In this document: positions 7,279-14,991 of the stretch, piece after piece
Layout of the letters: each line of letters starts with the position of its first letter
Numbering within the stretch: position 1 is the stretch's first letter
Assembly: GCA_023453025.1 (NCBI GenBank)
Contig: JAEXUD010000039.1
Coordinates: forward strand, 1 to 29,780
Direction: 5' to 3'
DNA length: 29,780 bases
Source of the DNA: Bacillota bacterium
GTDB taxonomy: Bacteria; Bacillota; Clostridia; Tissierellales; Sedimentibacteraceae
Notes under the pieces: generated by a model
What the model saw: the letters and a program-made list of their open reading frames with translations, nothing else
What the model was told of the DNA's origin: nothing
Databases searched by the model: none
Program-made: the position numbers and the translations under genes

Positions 7279-7767
7279 ATGATTAAAACAGGAATTCTGA
7301 CTATAAGCGACAAGGGTTCAAAAGGTGAAAGAACTGACGGCACAGGACCGGCAATTAAGGAGGCATTGGACTCAGATATATACATAGTTGAATACTATAA
7401 GATAATACCGGACGAAATAGAGTTAATAAGCGAAGAATTAATTTATATGTGTGATGAGCTTAAACTGGACCTGATTCTTACAAATGGAGGAACCGGATTT
7501 TCAAAAAGAGATGTAACACCTGAGGCAACCATGAAGGTAATTAAAAAACAAGTCCCCGGAATCCCTGAAGCAATGAGACAAATGTCTCTTTCTATTACTC
7601 CAAAGGCAATGCTTTCAAGAGCAACAGCAGGTATAAGAGACAACACTTTAATTATAAACCTTCCGGGAAGCCCTAAGGGAGCCGTTGAAAATTTGAATTT
7701 TATTCTTCCGGCACTTCCTCATGGGATTGAAATACTAAGCGGTACCGGAGGAGAATGTGCTAGGTGA
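7279..7767 (+). CDS. mogA: MogA/MoaB-family molybdopterin adenylyltransferase
   Basis: Predicted to adenylylate molybdopterin before metal insertion. The 162-aa protein carries the family motifs ILTISDKGSKGERTDGTGP at the N-terminus, TNGGTGFSKRDVTPEAT in the middle (nucleotide/pterin site) and INLPGSPKGAVENL near the C-terminus. The ATG at 7279 has GGAGG 6-10 bases upstream; the longer frame back to 7237 would start inside the -10 region of the predicted promoter. MogA and MoaB cannot be separated by eye. It is followed by 82 bases without a gene and then moaA. Confidence 0.9.
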   Translation: MIKTGILTISDKGSKGERTDGTGPAIKEALDSDIYIVEYYKIIPDEIELISEELIYMCDELKLDLILTNGGTGFSKRDVTPEATMKVIKKQVPGIPEAMRQMSLSITPKAMLSRATAGIRDNTLIINLPGSPKGAVENLNFILPALPHGIEILSGTGGECAR

Positions 7768-7849
7768 AGAGGTCAAATTGATAAGCCGGATGAACTTGAG
7801 ACCGTGATTATTCAGATATTGGCAGAATTATATTACAAGGAGCAGGGTA

Positions 7850-8806
7850 ATGCTTGATGAAAAAGGAAGAAATATAGACTATTTAAGAGTATCGCTTACT
7901 GACAGATGCAATCTCAGATGTATTTATTGCATGCCGGAAAAGGGCATAGACAAAAAATGCCACGAGGACATATTGCGTTTCGAAGAGGTGGAAAGGATAA
8001 TAACAGCATGTGCGGCATTGGGAATTAAAAAGGTCAGATTTACAGGAGGTGAACCTCTTGTTATCAAAGGATTAGACAAGCTTATAAGGCACACTGCTTC
8101 AATGCCTGATATAAATGATATTTCTCTTACAACAAATGGGATACTACTGGCTGATATGGCTGAGGATTTAAAAAAAGCAGGATTAAAACGTGTAAATATC
8201 AGTTTGGACACTTTACAAAAAGAAAAATTCAGAAAAATAACAAGACATGGAGATATAAATAAGGTTTTTAATGCAATTGAAAAATGTCTGAGCCTGGATA
8301 TGGTACCTATTAAACTGAATATTGTATTGATGAAAAATATAAATGATGATGAAATAGGTGATTTTCTTAAGCTTACAATTGATTCTCCCATACAGGTAAG
8401 ATTTATTGAGCTCATGCCGATAGGTGAAGGGCAAAAATATTTTGATGATTGCAGCATGAAGGTTGAAGAGATAATTGAAAGATTTCCCGAGCTTGTTCCA
8501 TTTAAGGATGACAGCAGGGTAGCGGCTGTTTACAAATTGCCCGGTGCTAAAGGATCAGTGGGACTTATAAGCCCGATAAGCTGCAAGTTTTGCTCTGAAT
8601 GCAACCGCATCAGATTAACATCAACAGGAACAATAAAACCTTGTCTTCATTCAGGAGAAGAAATTAATTTAAGACAATATATTCAAGATGAGCAAAGATT
8701 AATTGAAGTAATTAAAAATGCGGTTTATAATAAACCTGAAGAGCATCATTTAGATACTGAAAGAAAAAGTGATACAGACAGATTGATGAACCAGATTGGA
8801 GGATAA
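7850..8806 (+). CDS. moaA: GTP 3',8-cyclase (molybdenum cofactor biosynthesis protein A)
   Basis: Radical SAM enzyme that converts GTP to 3',8-cyclo-7,8-dihydro-GTP, the first step of molybdopterin synthesis. The N-terminal cluster is Cys20-x3-Cys24-x2-Cys27 (DRCNLRCIYCMPEKG), with TGGEPL next. The C-terminal substrate-binding cluster is FCSECNRIRL...KPC, i.e. CxxC then 13 residues then Cys. The protein ends in Gly-Gly, as functional MoaA does. Length 318 aa is normal. AAGGAGC precedes the ATG. Its last codons contain the ribosome site of moaC, one base away, so the two are translationally coupled. Confidence 0.97.
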   Translation: MLDEKGRNIDYLRVSLTDRCNLRCIYCMPEKGIDKKCHEDILRFEEVERIITACAALGIKKVRFTGGEPLVIKGLDKLIRHTASMPDINDISLTTNGILLADMAEDLKKAGLKRVNISLDTLQKEKFRKITRHGDINKVFNAIEKCLSLDMVPIKLNIVLMKNINDDEIGDFLKLTIDSPIQVRFIELMPIGEGQKYFDDCSMKVEEIIERFPELVPFKDDSRVAAVYKLPGAKGSVGLISPISCKFCSECNRIRLTSTGTIKPCLHSGEEINLRQYIQDEQRLIEVIKNAVYNKPEEHHLDTERKSDTDRLMNQIGG

Positions 8807-8807
8807 A

Positions 8808-9284
8808 ATGGACTTAACTCATATCAATGAACAAGGCAGAGCCAGGATGGTTGATGTCAGTGAAAAACAAGAAACAGTAAGAGAGGCTGTTGCTTGCGGA
8901 AGCGTATATATGAAAAGAGAAACCCTGGAAAGAATCAATGATGGCAGTATAAAAAAGGGTGATGTTCTTTCAGTAGCTCAGGTGGCCGGAATTATGGGAG
9001 CAAAAAAAACTTCTGATGTTATTCCAATGTGTCATCCCATAATGATTTCCGGATGTGACATAAGCTTTTTCCTTAATTTCGATAAAAATAGTGTGGAGAT
9101 AACAGCCACGGCGAAAAGCACCGGTCAAACAGGCGTTGAAATGGAAGCATTGACGGCAGTTTCAATTGCAGGACTCACTATTTATGACATGTGTAAGGCA
9201 ATTGACAGAGAAATGATATTATCCGAAGTAATGCTGATGAAAAAATCAGGTGGAAAATCAGGAGTTTTTGAAAGAGTAAAATAA
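8808..9284 (+). CDS. moaC: Cyclic pyranopterin monophosphate synthase
   Basis: Converts the MoaA product into cyclic pyranopterin monophosphate. The family regions are all present: THINEQGRARMVDVSEK, GDVLSVAQVAGIMGAKKTSDVIPMCHP, TGVEMEALTAVSIAGLTIYDMCKA and the end KKSGGKSG. The ATG at 8808 is chosen over a TTG at 8796, because GGAGG (8798-8802) sits 5 bases upstream. It gives 158 aa, the usual size. It starts one base after the moaA stop. Confidence 0.97.
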   Translation: MDLTHINEQGRARMVDVSEKQETVREAVACGSVYMKRETLERINDGSIKKGDVLSVAQVAGIMGAKKTSDVIPMCHPIMISGCDISFFLNFDKNSVEITATAKSTGQTGVEMEALTAVSIAGLTIYDMCKAIDREMILSEVMLMKKSGGKSGVFERVK

Positions 9285-9312
9285 TTATAAAAAATAAAAG
9301 GAAGAATATAAA

Positions 9313-9744
9313 ATGGCAAAAGTATTAGCTGTTAACATCAGTGAAACAAAGGGAGTTCCCAAAAACCCGATTGAGAAGGGATATTTTGAAATTAATCATG
9401 GACTTAAAGGCGATGCACATGCAGGAAACTGGCATAGACAGGTAAGTCTTTTAGGACAAGAAAGCATAGATAAAATAAAAACATCCGGAGTTGATTTGTG
9501 TGTCGGAAAATTTGCAGAAAACCTGACAACAGAAGGAATTATACTATATGAGCTTCCAATAGGTACCAAATTAAAAATAGGTGAAACAGAAATGGAAGTA
9601 ACTCAAATTGGAAAAGAATGTCACATGGGATGTGCCATAAGAGATCTGGTTGGTGATTGTGTGATGCCAAGAGAAGGAATTTTTACAAAAGTTTTAATGC
9701 CGGGCTGGATTAAGCCGGGAGATGAAATAGAAATTATAAAATAA
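9313..9744 (+). CDS. MOSC domain protein
   Basis: A single-domain MOSC protein of 143 aa. MOSC domains occur in molybdenum-cofactor sulfurases and in proteins that bind or deliver sulfur or Moco. Family marks are GLKGDAHAGNWHRQVSLL, GKFAENLTTEGI, the conserved Cys region KECHMGCAIRDLVGDC, and MPREGIFTKVLMPGWIKPGDEI at the end. It follows moaC by 28 bases with its own AAGGAAG site and probably belongs to the same transcript. Stand-alone MOSC proteins next to MogA/MoaC are common in anaerobes; the exact substrate is unknown. Confidence 0.9.
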   Translation: MAKVLAVNISETKGVPKNPIEKGYFEINHGLKGDAHAGNWHRQVSLLGQESIDKIKTSGVDLCVGKFAENLTTEGIILYELPIGTKLKIGETEMEVTQIGKECHMGCAIRDLVGDCVMPREGIFTKVLMPGWIKPGDEIEIIK

Positions 9745-9847
9745 AAAAAGTTATAATATATCTTTGGAATGAAAATGTTAAAAATTGTAATAATACTTAA
9801 ATGAATAAATACCATAAAATAAATCACAATATAATTGAGGTGATTTT

Positions 9848-10033
9848 ATGGCAAAAGCAGGTATGAGAAGACCAGATCCAAAAGAACCACATGGAACTGA
9901 AAGCAATAAGAAGCAGCATTTTACAAAGAATGAGCAACCACCTGTTCCTGAAATTCAAGGGAAAGCAAAGTATGGGCATGAAAAAGCCAAACAAATTATA
10001 ATTAATGCTATTCATCACAAGGAACTGGAATAA
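9848..10033 (+). CDS. Small hydrophilic conserved-type protein, unknown function
   Basis: A 61-residue, highly charged, cysteine-free protein with no membrane segment or signal peptide. It starts MAKAGMRRPDPKEPHGTES and has a central PPVPEIQGKAK stretch. The GAGGTGATTTTATG start context is a strong Gram-positive ribosome site, and the composition (Lys, His, Pro) is not that of random AT-rich DNA. I cannot name a family. It lies 103 bases after the MOSC gene and 37 bases before the ferredoxin gene, on the same strand, so it may share a transcript with the ferredoxin. Confidence 0.7.
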   Translation: MAKAGMRRPDPKEPHGTESNKKQHFTKNEQPPVPEIQGKAKYGHEKAKQIIINAIHHKELE

Positions 10034-10070
10034 AATAATATTTACAATTTTATGATTTTAGGAGGATACA

Positions 10071-10262
10071 ATGAAAGCTATAGTTGACAGAGATGCATGC
10101 ATAAGCTGCGGACTTTGTGTGTCAGTATGTCCGGAGGTATTTGAAATGGATGATGATGATATTTCAACTGTAATACAAGACCCGGTTGATGCTGAAAATG
10201 AAGATTGTGCAAGAGAATCAGCAGATGGTTGCCCCACAGACGCAATAAGTATAGAAGAATAA
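10071..10262 (+). CDS. Small [4Fe-4S] ferredoxin
   Basis: A 63-residue soluble electron carrier. The N-terminal motif is Cys10-x2-Cys13-x2-Cys16-x3-Cys20-Pro. Only two cysteines remain at the C-terminus, Cys46 and Cys54-Pro, so it carries a single [4Fe-4S] cluster (Cys10, 13, 16, 54) while Cys20 and Cys46 match the disulfide pair of Thermotoga-type one-cluster ferredoxins. The acidic stretch EMDDDD is typical. GGAGG lies 6-10 bases before the ATG. It ends with a strong terminator, so it closes the transcription unit. The electron partner is not evident; the MoaA enzyme upstream needs a reductant, but the link is only positional. Confidence 0.93.
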   Translation: MKAIVDRDACISCGLCVSVCPEVFEMDDDDISTVIQDPVDAENEDCARESADGCPTDAISIEE

Positions 10263-10274
10263 AAAATAATTATT

Positions 10275-10308
10275 AAAAGACTTTTCAACCTGGAAAAGTC
10301 TTTTTTTT
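10275..10308 (+). terminator. Strong intrinsic terminator after the ferredoxin
   Basis: AAAAGACTTTTC (10275-10286) pairs perfectly with GAAAAGTCTTTT (10293-10304) over a 6-base loop, continuing into eight Ts. Confidence 0.9.
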
Positions 10309-10339
10309 AAAAATAAAATATAGAAAAAGTGGTTTAATG

Positions 10340-10348
10340 TGCTATAAT
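10340..10348 (+). promoter_or_regulatory. Extended -10 promoter of the BadF-family kinase gene
   Basis: TGCTATAAT, with TATAAT at 10343-10348 and the upstream TG of an extended -10. No good -35 is seen. Confidence 0.55.
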
Positions 10349-10368
10349 ATAATAAAGGTGGTGTTCAC

Positions 10369-11268
10369 ATGGATTACTTGATTGGTATTGATGCGGGCGG
10401 AACTAAATCTGAACTTGTTGCCTATGATTTGAAGGATAACGTTTTATGCTGCAAAATAGGTGGATTTGGAAACCCAGCGGTAAATTTAGACAAAACCATT
10501 AATAATATTATAACATTAATTGGAGAATGCACAAGCGAACTGGGAAAGGAAGAATGCCGTTTTATTTCTATTGGAATGGCAGCAGTGGAAACAGGAAATT
10601 ACGCAGAATTAATTAAAAAATACGTTGAAAGTACATATGGAATTGAAACTCTAGTCTTAAATGATTCTGAAATGGCATGTAAAGCATATTTTGGGAAAGG
10701 TGACGGTATACTTGCAATTGCAGGAACCGGCTCATCTTGTTATGTTCAGAAAAATGGACAAGGTGAGATGGTAGGAGGCTGGAGCCACATTTTAGGAGAT
10801 GAAGGAAGCGGCTATCATATTGTTATAGAAGTATTTAAAAATATAGTATATAGAATTGACAGAAATCTCCCGTTTGACAGCTTAAGCAAAAAAATAATAA
10901 ATAAAATCGGAGGTTCTTCACGCTCAGAAATTATGGAATTCATATATAACAATGAAAAAAAAACTATTTCTTCATTGTTTCCTATAATAGTTGAAAGCTC
11001 AATCAACGGCGATCCCTATGCCGTGTTATTGTTAGAAAATGCAGGAAAAAGTCTTGCAGAGCTGACATGCGCTGCTTATGAAAAAAAAGCGTTTAAGAGT
11101 AATGTTACAATAGGAATTAAAGGCGGAGTATTTCATAACAGCAGCTGTTTAATAACATCATATATTAACGAGCTGCATAAAAGCATAAGTGATTTTGATA
11201 TTATTTCAGAAGATATTTCTGCAACAAAAGCGGTCTCGAACATATATAAGGAAAATATCAGGTCTTAA
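10369..11268 (+). CDS. BadF/BadG/BcrA/BcrD-family ATPase, probable N-acetylglucosamine-type kinase
   Basis: A 299-aa member of the ASKHA fold. The phosphate-1 motif is IGIDAGGTKSELVAYD at the N-terminus; the second phosphate-binding loop is LAIAGTGSSCYV (about residues 118-129), followed by GGWSHILGDEGSGYHI, a hallmark of the GlcNAc kinase branch. The C-terminal adenosine motif is near IGIKGGVFHNS. The cysteines needed for a BadF-type reductase-activator cluster are absent, which favours a sugar kinase. GGTGGTG precedes the ATG by 5 bases. It is a one-gene unit between two terminators, so context gives no substrate. Confidence 0.85.
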   Translation: MDYLIGIDAGGTKSELVAYDLKDNVLCCKIGGFGNPAVNLDKTINNIITLIGECTSELGKEECRFISIGMAAVETGNYAELIKKYVESTYGIETLVLNDSEMACKAYFGKGDGILAIAGTGSSCYVQKNGQGEMVGGWSHILGDEGSGYHIVIEVFKNIVYRIDRNLPFDSLSKKIINKIGGSSRSEIMEFIYNNEKKTISSLFPIIVESSINGDPYAVLLLENAGKSLAELTCAAYEKKAFKSNVTIGIKGGVFHNSSCLITSYINELHKSISDFDIISEDISATKAVSNIYKENIRS

Positions 11269-11271
11269 TAA

Positions 11272-11296
11272 AAAAGGTGCATCATTAGCACCTTTT
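11272..11296. terminator. Bidirectional terminator between convergent genes
   Basis: AAAAGGTGC (11272-11280) pairs with GCACCTTTT (11288-11296). It serves the kinase gene on plus and the AIM24-family gene on minus, whose stop codon (11295-11297) overlaps it. Confidence 0.8.
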
Positions 11297-12107
11297 AATC
11301 TTGTCCGAATAAATTACCGATTCCTATGCCTCCAAGCAGGCTTCCTTCTCCCTTGCTTGAATTTCCGCCGCCGGCTTTTTTGCTTGCTGAGAAAATTCTG
11401 TCAGCCATTCTGCTGAATGGAAGTGATTGAAGCCATATTGTTCCGGGACCTTTCAATGTTGCCAGGAACAAACCTTCTCCTCCAAACAATGCACTTTTAA
11501 CATTTCCCACAAATTGCACATCATAGTCAACCCCTGCGGTAAATGCTACTAAACAGCCCGTATCAATCTTCAGGATTTCTCCGGCACTCAGTTCTTTTTT
11601 TATTATAGTTCCGCCGGCATGCAAAAATGCCAATCCGTCTCCAAGCAGTTTTTGCATTATAAAACCTTCGCCGCCGAACAAACCTGCTCCGATTTTCTTC
11701 TGGAATGCTATGCTTATTTCTATACCCTTTGCCGAACAAAGATATGAATCTCTTTGGCAAATAAGCTGGCCGCCATATGTCATCAACTCAACAGGTATTA
11801 TTTTTCCCGGATATGGTGCTGCAAAAGCCAATGCTTTTTTACCTAACCCTTTATTGGTAAAGGTTGATGTAAATAAATTTTCGCCTGTCAGAACACGTTT
11901 CCCTGCTGTTGCCAAAATTCCTTTTAAACCCTTTGATGATTCTTTTCCGCTTCCGTCTCCAAATACAGTATCCATCTCAATACTTGAATCCATGTACATC
12001 ATAGCACCAGGTTCTGCTACTATTGTTTCTCCATAATCCAGTGAGATTTCAACAAACTGAATGTCGTCTCCAAAAATTTGATAATCAACTTCGTGAGCTC
12101 TTTCCAT
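11295..12107 (-). CDS. AIM24 / TIGR00266 family protein
   Basis: A 270-aa protein of the widespread bacterial AIM24 family, whose biochemical role is not established. Marks are the N-terminal YQIFGDDIQFVEISLDYGE and EPGAMMYMDSSIEMDT, the repeated Gly-rich loops FGGEGF and FGGEGLF, and the ending with Gly/Ser-rich low complexity (KKAGGGNSSKGEGSLLGGIG). The first two thirds form the beta-rich double-psi-like domain expected for the family. No signal peptide or transmembrane helix is seen. GGAGG lies 5 bases before the ATG. It is single and faces its own promoter with a palindrome at the start site. Confidence 0.88.
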   Translation of the reverse strand: MERAHEVDYQIFGDDIQFVEISLDYGETIVAEPGAMMYMDSSIEMDTVFGDGSGKESSKGLKGILATAGKRVLTGENLFTSTFTNKGLGKKALAFAAPYPGKIIPVELMTYGGQLICQRDSYLCSAKGIEISIAFQKKIGAGLFGGEGFIMQKLLGDGLAFLHAGGTIIKKELSAGEILKIDTGCLVAFTAGVDYDVQFVGNVKSALFGGEGLFLATLKGPGTIWLQSLPFSRMADRIFSASKKAGGGNSSKGEGSLLGGIGIGNLFGQD

Positions 12108-12140
12108 AAACCCTCCTTGTATAAAATATTCCCCTTGTAA

Positions 12141-12167
12141 ATTGTAAATTTATTACAATTCATTATA
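12141..12167 (-). promoter_or_regulatory. Promoter and possible operator of the AIM24-family gene
   Basis: On the minus strand a TATAAT box lies at 12167-12162. ATTGTAA (12141-12147) and TTACAAT (12153-12159) form a perfect 7-base inverted repeat with a 5-base spacer, exactly over the expected start site near 12155. This is where a repressor would bind; the regulator is unknown. The rest of the gap up to 12300 shows only AT-rich sequence. Confidence 0.45.
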
Positions 12168-12313
12168 CTAAGAATAGCAAAAAAAATAACAGGATGCAAT
12201 AAATTTTTAATAATCGTACAGAAATATCAATAGATTTACTTTACTATCAAAAAAATACTCTTGTAATAATACCAAATAATCAATATAATTAATTTTAGAT
12301 TTTTTATGCTGGA

Positions 12314-12341
12314 TGACAGCGAAATTATAACTTTTATAATA
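12314..12341 (+). promoter_or_regulatory. Predicted promoter of the TtcA-like gene
   Basis: ATGACA (12314-12319), 16-base spacer, TATAAT (12336-12341). A TTGACA at about 12354 has no matching -10. Confidence 0.45.
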
Positions 12342-12395
12342 AGACTGATTATTTGACATAAAAAGTACATGGATAAATTAGTAAAGTAGGTTATT

Positions 12396-13223
12396 ATGGA
12401 AAAATACGAAGAAATAGAAAGAAGCATAGTTAAAAAATTCAGGAAGACCATATGGTCTAAATTCATATCCGCTGTTAAGGAATATGAATTAATTAAAAGC
12501 AATGATAAAATTGCAGTCTGCATATCAGGCGGCAAGGATTCCATGTTGATGGCAAAATGTATTCAGCAGCTTCAAAAATACAGCAACACCAAATTTGAAG
12601 CAGAATACATGGTAATGGATCCCGGATACAGTGATACGAACAGACAGCTTATAATAGACAATGCACAGATGCTGAACATACCTATTAAAATGTTTAAAAC
12701 TCAGATATATGATATAGTTGCTAATATTGAAGAAACGCCGTGTTATTTATGTGCGAGAATGAGAAGAGGATATCTTTACAGATATGCAAAAGAATTAGGC
12801 TGCAATAAAATTTCATTAGGACATCATTTTGATGATGTAATTGAAACAGTCCTGATGAGTACGCTGTATGCGGCGGAATTCAAAACAATGATGCCAAAAC
12901 TTAAAAGCACAAACCATGAGGGGATGGAATTGATCCGCCCAATGTATAAAATTCGTGAAGAAGAAGTGCTGGCTTGGAAAAAATACAATGAACTGCAATT
13001 TATAAAATGTGCATGCCGCATAACGGAAAACTGCGAATTAGTTGGTGACGGCAGTACTTCCAAACGCCAGGAAATGAAGCTGCTGATAAAAAAACTAAGA
13101 GCAACCAATCCTCACATAGATCAGAATATTTTCAGAAGCATCCACAATGTAAATTTAGATACAATCATTGGATACAAAAAGGGTGACGAAAAGCACAGCT
13201 TCCTGGATGATTATGATAAATAA
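12396..13223 (+). CDS. TtcA-like PP-loop tRNA sulfurtransferase
   Basis: A 275-aa ATP-dependent enzyme resembling TtcA, which makes 2-thiocytidine in tRNA. The PP-loop is ISGGKDS (about residues 43-49). Cys116-x2-Cys119 (TPCYLCARMRRGYLY) matches the TtcA CxxC, and further cysteines at 205, 207 and 213 (KCACRITENCE) could supply the third ligand of the [4Fe-4S] cluster. GHHFDDVIET is the usual motif after the CxxC region. The ATG at 12396 has only a weak ribosome site (AGTAGG). Whether the tRNA base is C32 or another target cannot be told from sequence. Confidence 0.85.
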   Translation: MEKYEEIERSIVKKFRKTIWSKFISAVKEYELIKSNDKIAVCISGGKDSMLMAKCIQQLQKYSNTKFEAEYMVMDPGYSDTNRQLIIDNAQMLNIPIKMFKTQIYDIVANIEETPCYLCARMRRGYLYRYAKELGCNKISLGHHFDDVIETVLMSTLYAAEFKTMMPKLKSTNHEGMELIRPMYKIREEEVLAWKKYNELQFIKCACRITENCELVGDGSTSKRQEMKLLIKKLRATNPHIDQNIFRSIHNVNLDTIIGYKKGDEKHSFLDDYDK

Positions 13224-13311
13224 TATTACTGAACATAATAAGCTGCAATATCATGAGAGCTTTCAAAAATAAACGACCTTAAAATAGATACGTTGTCCTT
13301 GTAAAATTTAA

Positions 13312-13341
13312 TTGACTTATAAAATTAATCGGGATTATAAT
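13312..13341 (+). promoter_or_regulatory. Predicted promoter of the MATE gene
   Basis: TTGACT (13312-13317), 18-base spacer, TATAAT (13336-13341). It places transcription start near 13348, about 105 bases before the MATE ATG. Confidence 0.65.
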
Positions 13342-13360
13342 GAGCTGTAATTAATAATCT

Positions 13361-13432
13361 GGAAAAGCTAAACAAAATAAATTTATCTAGCTTATATCCA
13401 TTCCAAACATTCTGTTTGGAAGGATTTTTTTT
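13361..13432 (+). promoter_or_regulatory. Possible transcription attenuator in the MATE leader
   Basis: TTCCAAACA (13401-13409) and TGTTTGGAA (13413-13421) form a 9-bp stem with a 3-base loop, followed by eight Ts (13425-13432), only about 20 bases before the MATE start. Upstream, CTAAACA (13368-13374) can pair with TGTTTGG in the 3' arm instead, and AAGCTA/TAGCTT can form another hairpin. The terminator may simply end the previous gene, but it lies downstream of the predicted MATE promoter. Confidence 0.5.
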
Positions 13433-13453
13433 AATAGGAAAGCAGGGCAAAAA

Positions 13454-14830
13454 ATGAAACAAGAATCAAAAAAAAATTATCTTTTTACCAATAAAAGCTT
13501 AATGCAGCTTTTATTACCGCTTATGATCGAACAGTTCCTGGCAGTGGCAGTAGGAATGGCTGATTCGATAATGGTTGCAAGTGTAGGAGAAAGCTCGGTA
13601 TCCGCTGTATCTCTGGTTGACTCAATAAATATTCTTCTTATAAATGTATTTGCAGCATTAGCTACCGGAGGTGCAGTGGTAGCAGGTCAATATATAGGAC
13701 AATCACGCTATAAAAAAGCATGTGAGGCAGGAGAGCAGCTGCTTGTATTTGTAACATTCATTTCAATATTAGTAATGGCTGTTATGTATGCGGGCAGAGG
13801 GTTCATATTGAATGTGGTTTTTGGCAGTATTGAGCACGATGTTGCCGTTTATTCAAACACATACATGCTCATTGTGTTTGCAAGCATACCATTTATTGCT
13901 ATTTATAACAGCAGTGCGGCATTATTCAGAGCAATGGGCAATTCCAAAATAACTATGATAACCTCAATAATTATGAATGGGATAAATGTTGCAGGGAATG
14001 CCGTGTTGATTTACGGATTCAACATGGGAGTGGAAGGTGTAGCGATACCAACCCTGGTATCAAGAGCCGTTGCTGCAATATTAATTGTTGTATTGCTTAG
14101 AAATGAAGAGCTGTCTATTCATATAAGCAGTAAATTCAAATATAAATATGATAAAAATATGGTTAAAAATATTTTGCGTATAGGGATACCTAACGGAGTT
14201 GAAAACAGTATGTTCCAGCTTGGCAAAATAATGCTGCTGAGCGTGGTTGCAGGTTTTGGAACAGCTTCGATAACTGCCAACGCTGTAGGAAATGCCGTTT
14301 CTGCATTTGAAATTCTTCCCGGTGCAGCTGTAGGCTTAGGGCTCGTAACAGTTGTGAGCCAATGTGTTGGTGCAGGAGATTATGAGCAGGTCAGATATTA
14401 TACTAAAAAGCTTTTAACATATGCATATATATCATTAATAGTTTTAAATACATTAATTATACTTGCCTCACCATTTATATTGGATGTATATAATCTGTCT
14501 CAAGAAACCGCCGCTTTAGCAAGCAAGGTTTTTATATTTCACGGAATAAATGCATGCTTGATCTGGCCGTTGTCGTTCACTCTGCCTAATACTTTAAGAG
14601 CAGCAAATGATGCTCGCTACACAATGATTGTCGGTGTTGGCTCCATGTGGATATTCAGAATAGGCTTTGGAATTATTCTTTCTAAATACGCAGGATTGGG
14701 AATGTTCGGAGTATGGGTTGCCATGATAATTGACTGGATTATAAGAACAATATTTTTCATGATAAGGTACAATGGACATAAGTGGGAAAGCAATTATTTT
14801 AAATCAACAGTATTGAAAAATGAATTTTAA
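13454..14830 (+). CDS. MATE family multidrug/cation antiporter
   Basis: A 458-aa polytopic membrane protein with about 12 hydrophobic segments and the two-bundle MATE arrangement. Family marks are LLPLMIEQFLAVAVGMADSIMVASVGESSVSAVSLVDS at the N-terminus (split here into helices 1 and 2), GQYIGQ, FRAMGNSKITM, and in the second half SITANAVGNAVSAFEILPGAAVG and NTLRAANDARYTM. It would export drugs or other cationic compounds in exchange for Na+ or H+. Substrates cannot be read from sequence. AGGAAAGCAGGG precedes the ATG. Confidence 0.92.
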   Translation: MKQESKKNYLFTNKSLMQLLLPLMIEQFLAVAVGMADSIMVASVGESSVSAVSLVDSINILLINVFAALATGGAVVAGQYIGQSRYKKACEAGEQLLVFVTFISILVMAVMYAGRGFILNVVFGSIEHDVAVYSNTYMLIVFASIPFIAIYNSSAALFRAMGNSKITMITSIIMNGINVAGNAVLIYGFNMGVEGVAIPTLVSRAVAAILIVVLLRNEELSIHISSKFKYKYDKNMVKNILRIGIPNGVENSMFQLGKIMLLSVVAGFGTASITANAVGNAVSAFEILPGAAVGLGLVTVVSQCVGAGDYEQVRYYTKKLLTYAYISLIVLNTLIILASPFILDVYNLSQETAALASKVFIFHGINACLIWPLSFTLPNTLRAANDARYTMIVGVGSMWIFRIGFGIILSKYAGLGMFGVWVAMIIDWIIRTIFFMIRYNGHKWESNYFKSTVLKNEF

Positions 14831-14909
14831 TATTGGTGCAGGATGGTCTTTGAAAGTTTGATACGGAGGTAAATTGTGCTGAAACAGGTTCTTTAGATTA
14901 AATTACCGG

Positions 14910-14938
14910 TGGAAATGTTTTCATTATTGTGGTATAAT
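14910..14938 (+). promoter_or_regulatory. Predicted promoter of the sigma-54 activator gene
   Basis: TGGTATAAT is an extended -10 (TATAAT 14933-14938) with a weak -35 TGGAAA 17 bases upstream. No TGTAGA-type site is present here, so the activator is probably made constitutively and not autoregulated through this motif. Confidence 0.5.
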
Positions 14939-14991
14939 AATATAAAATTCAGTTTGTGTAAGTTATACTATATTTTTGAAGGGGGTATTTT

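Noticed and set aside
7768..7849. Possible extra small gene between mogA and moaA
   Set aside because: Stops appear in all plus frames within a few codons and there is no ribosome site except the one for moaA.
7924..8457. Long minus-strand ORF of 177 codons inside moaA
   Set aside because: It is antisense to a complete moaA with all cluster cysteines; the minus frame has no ribosome site or recognisable motif.
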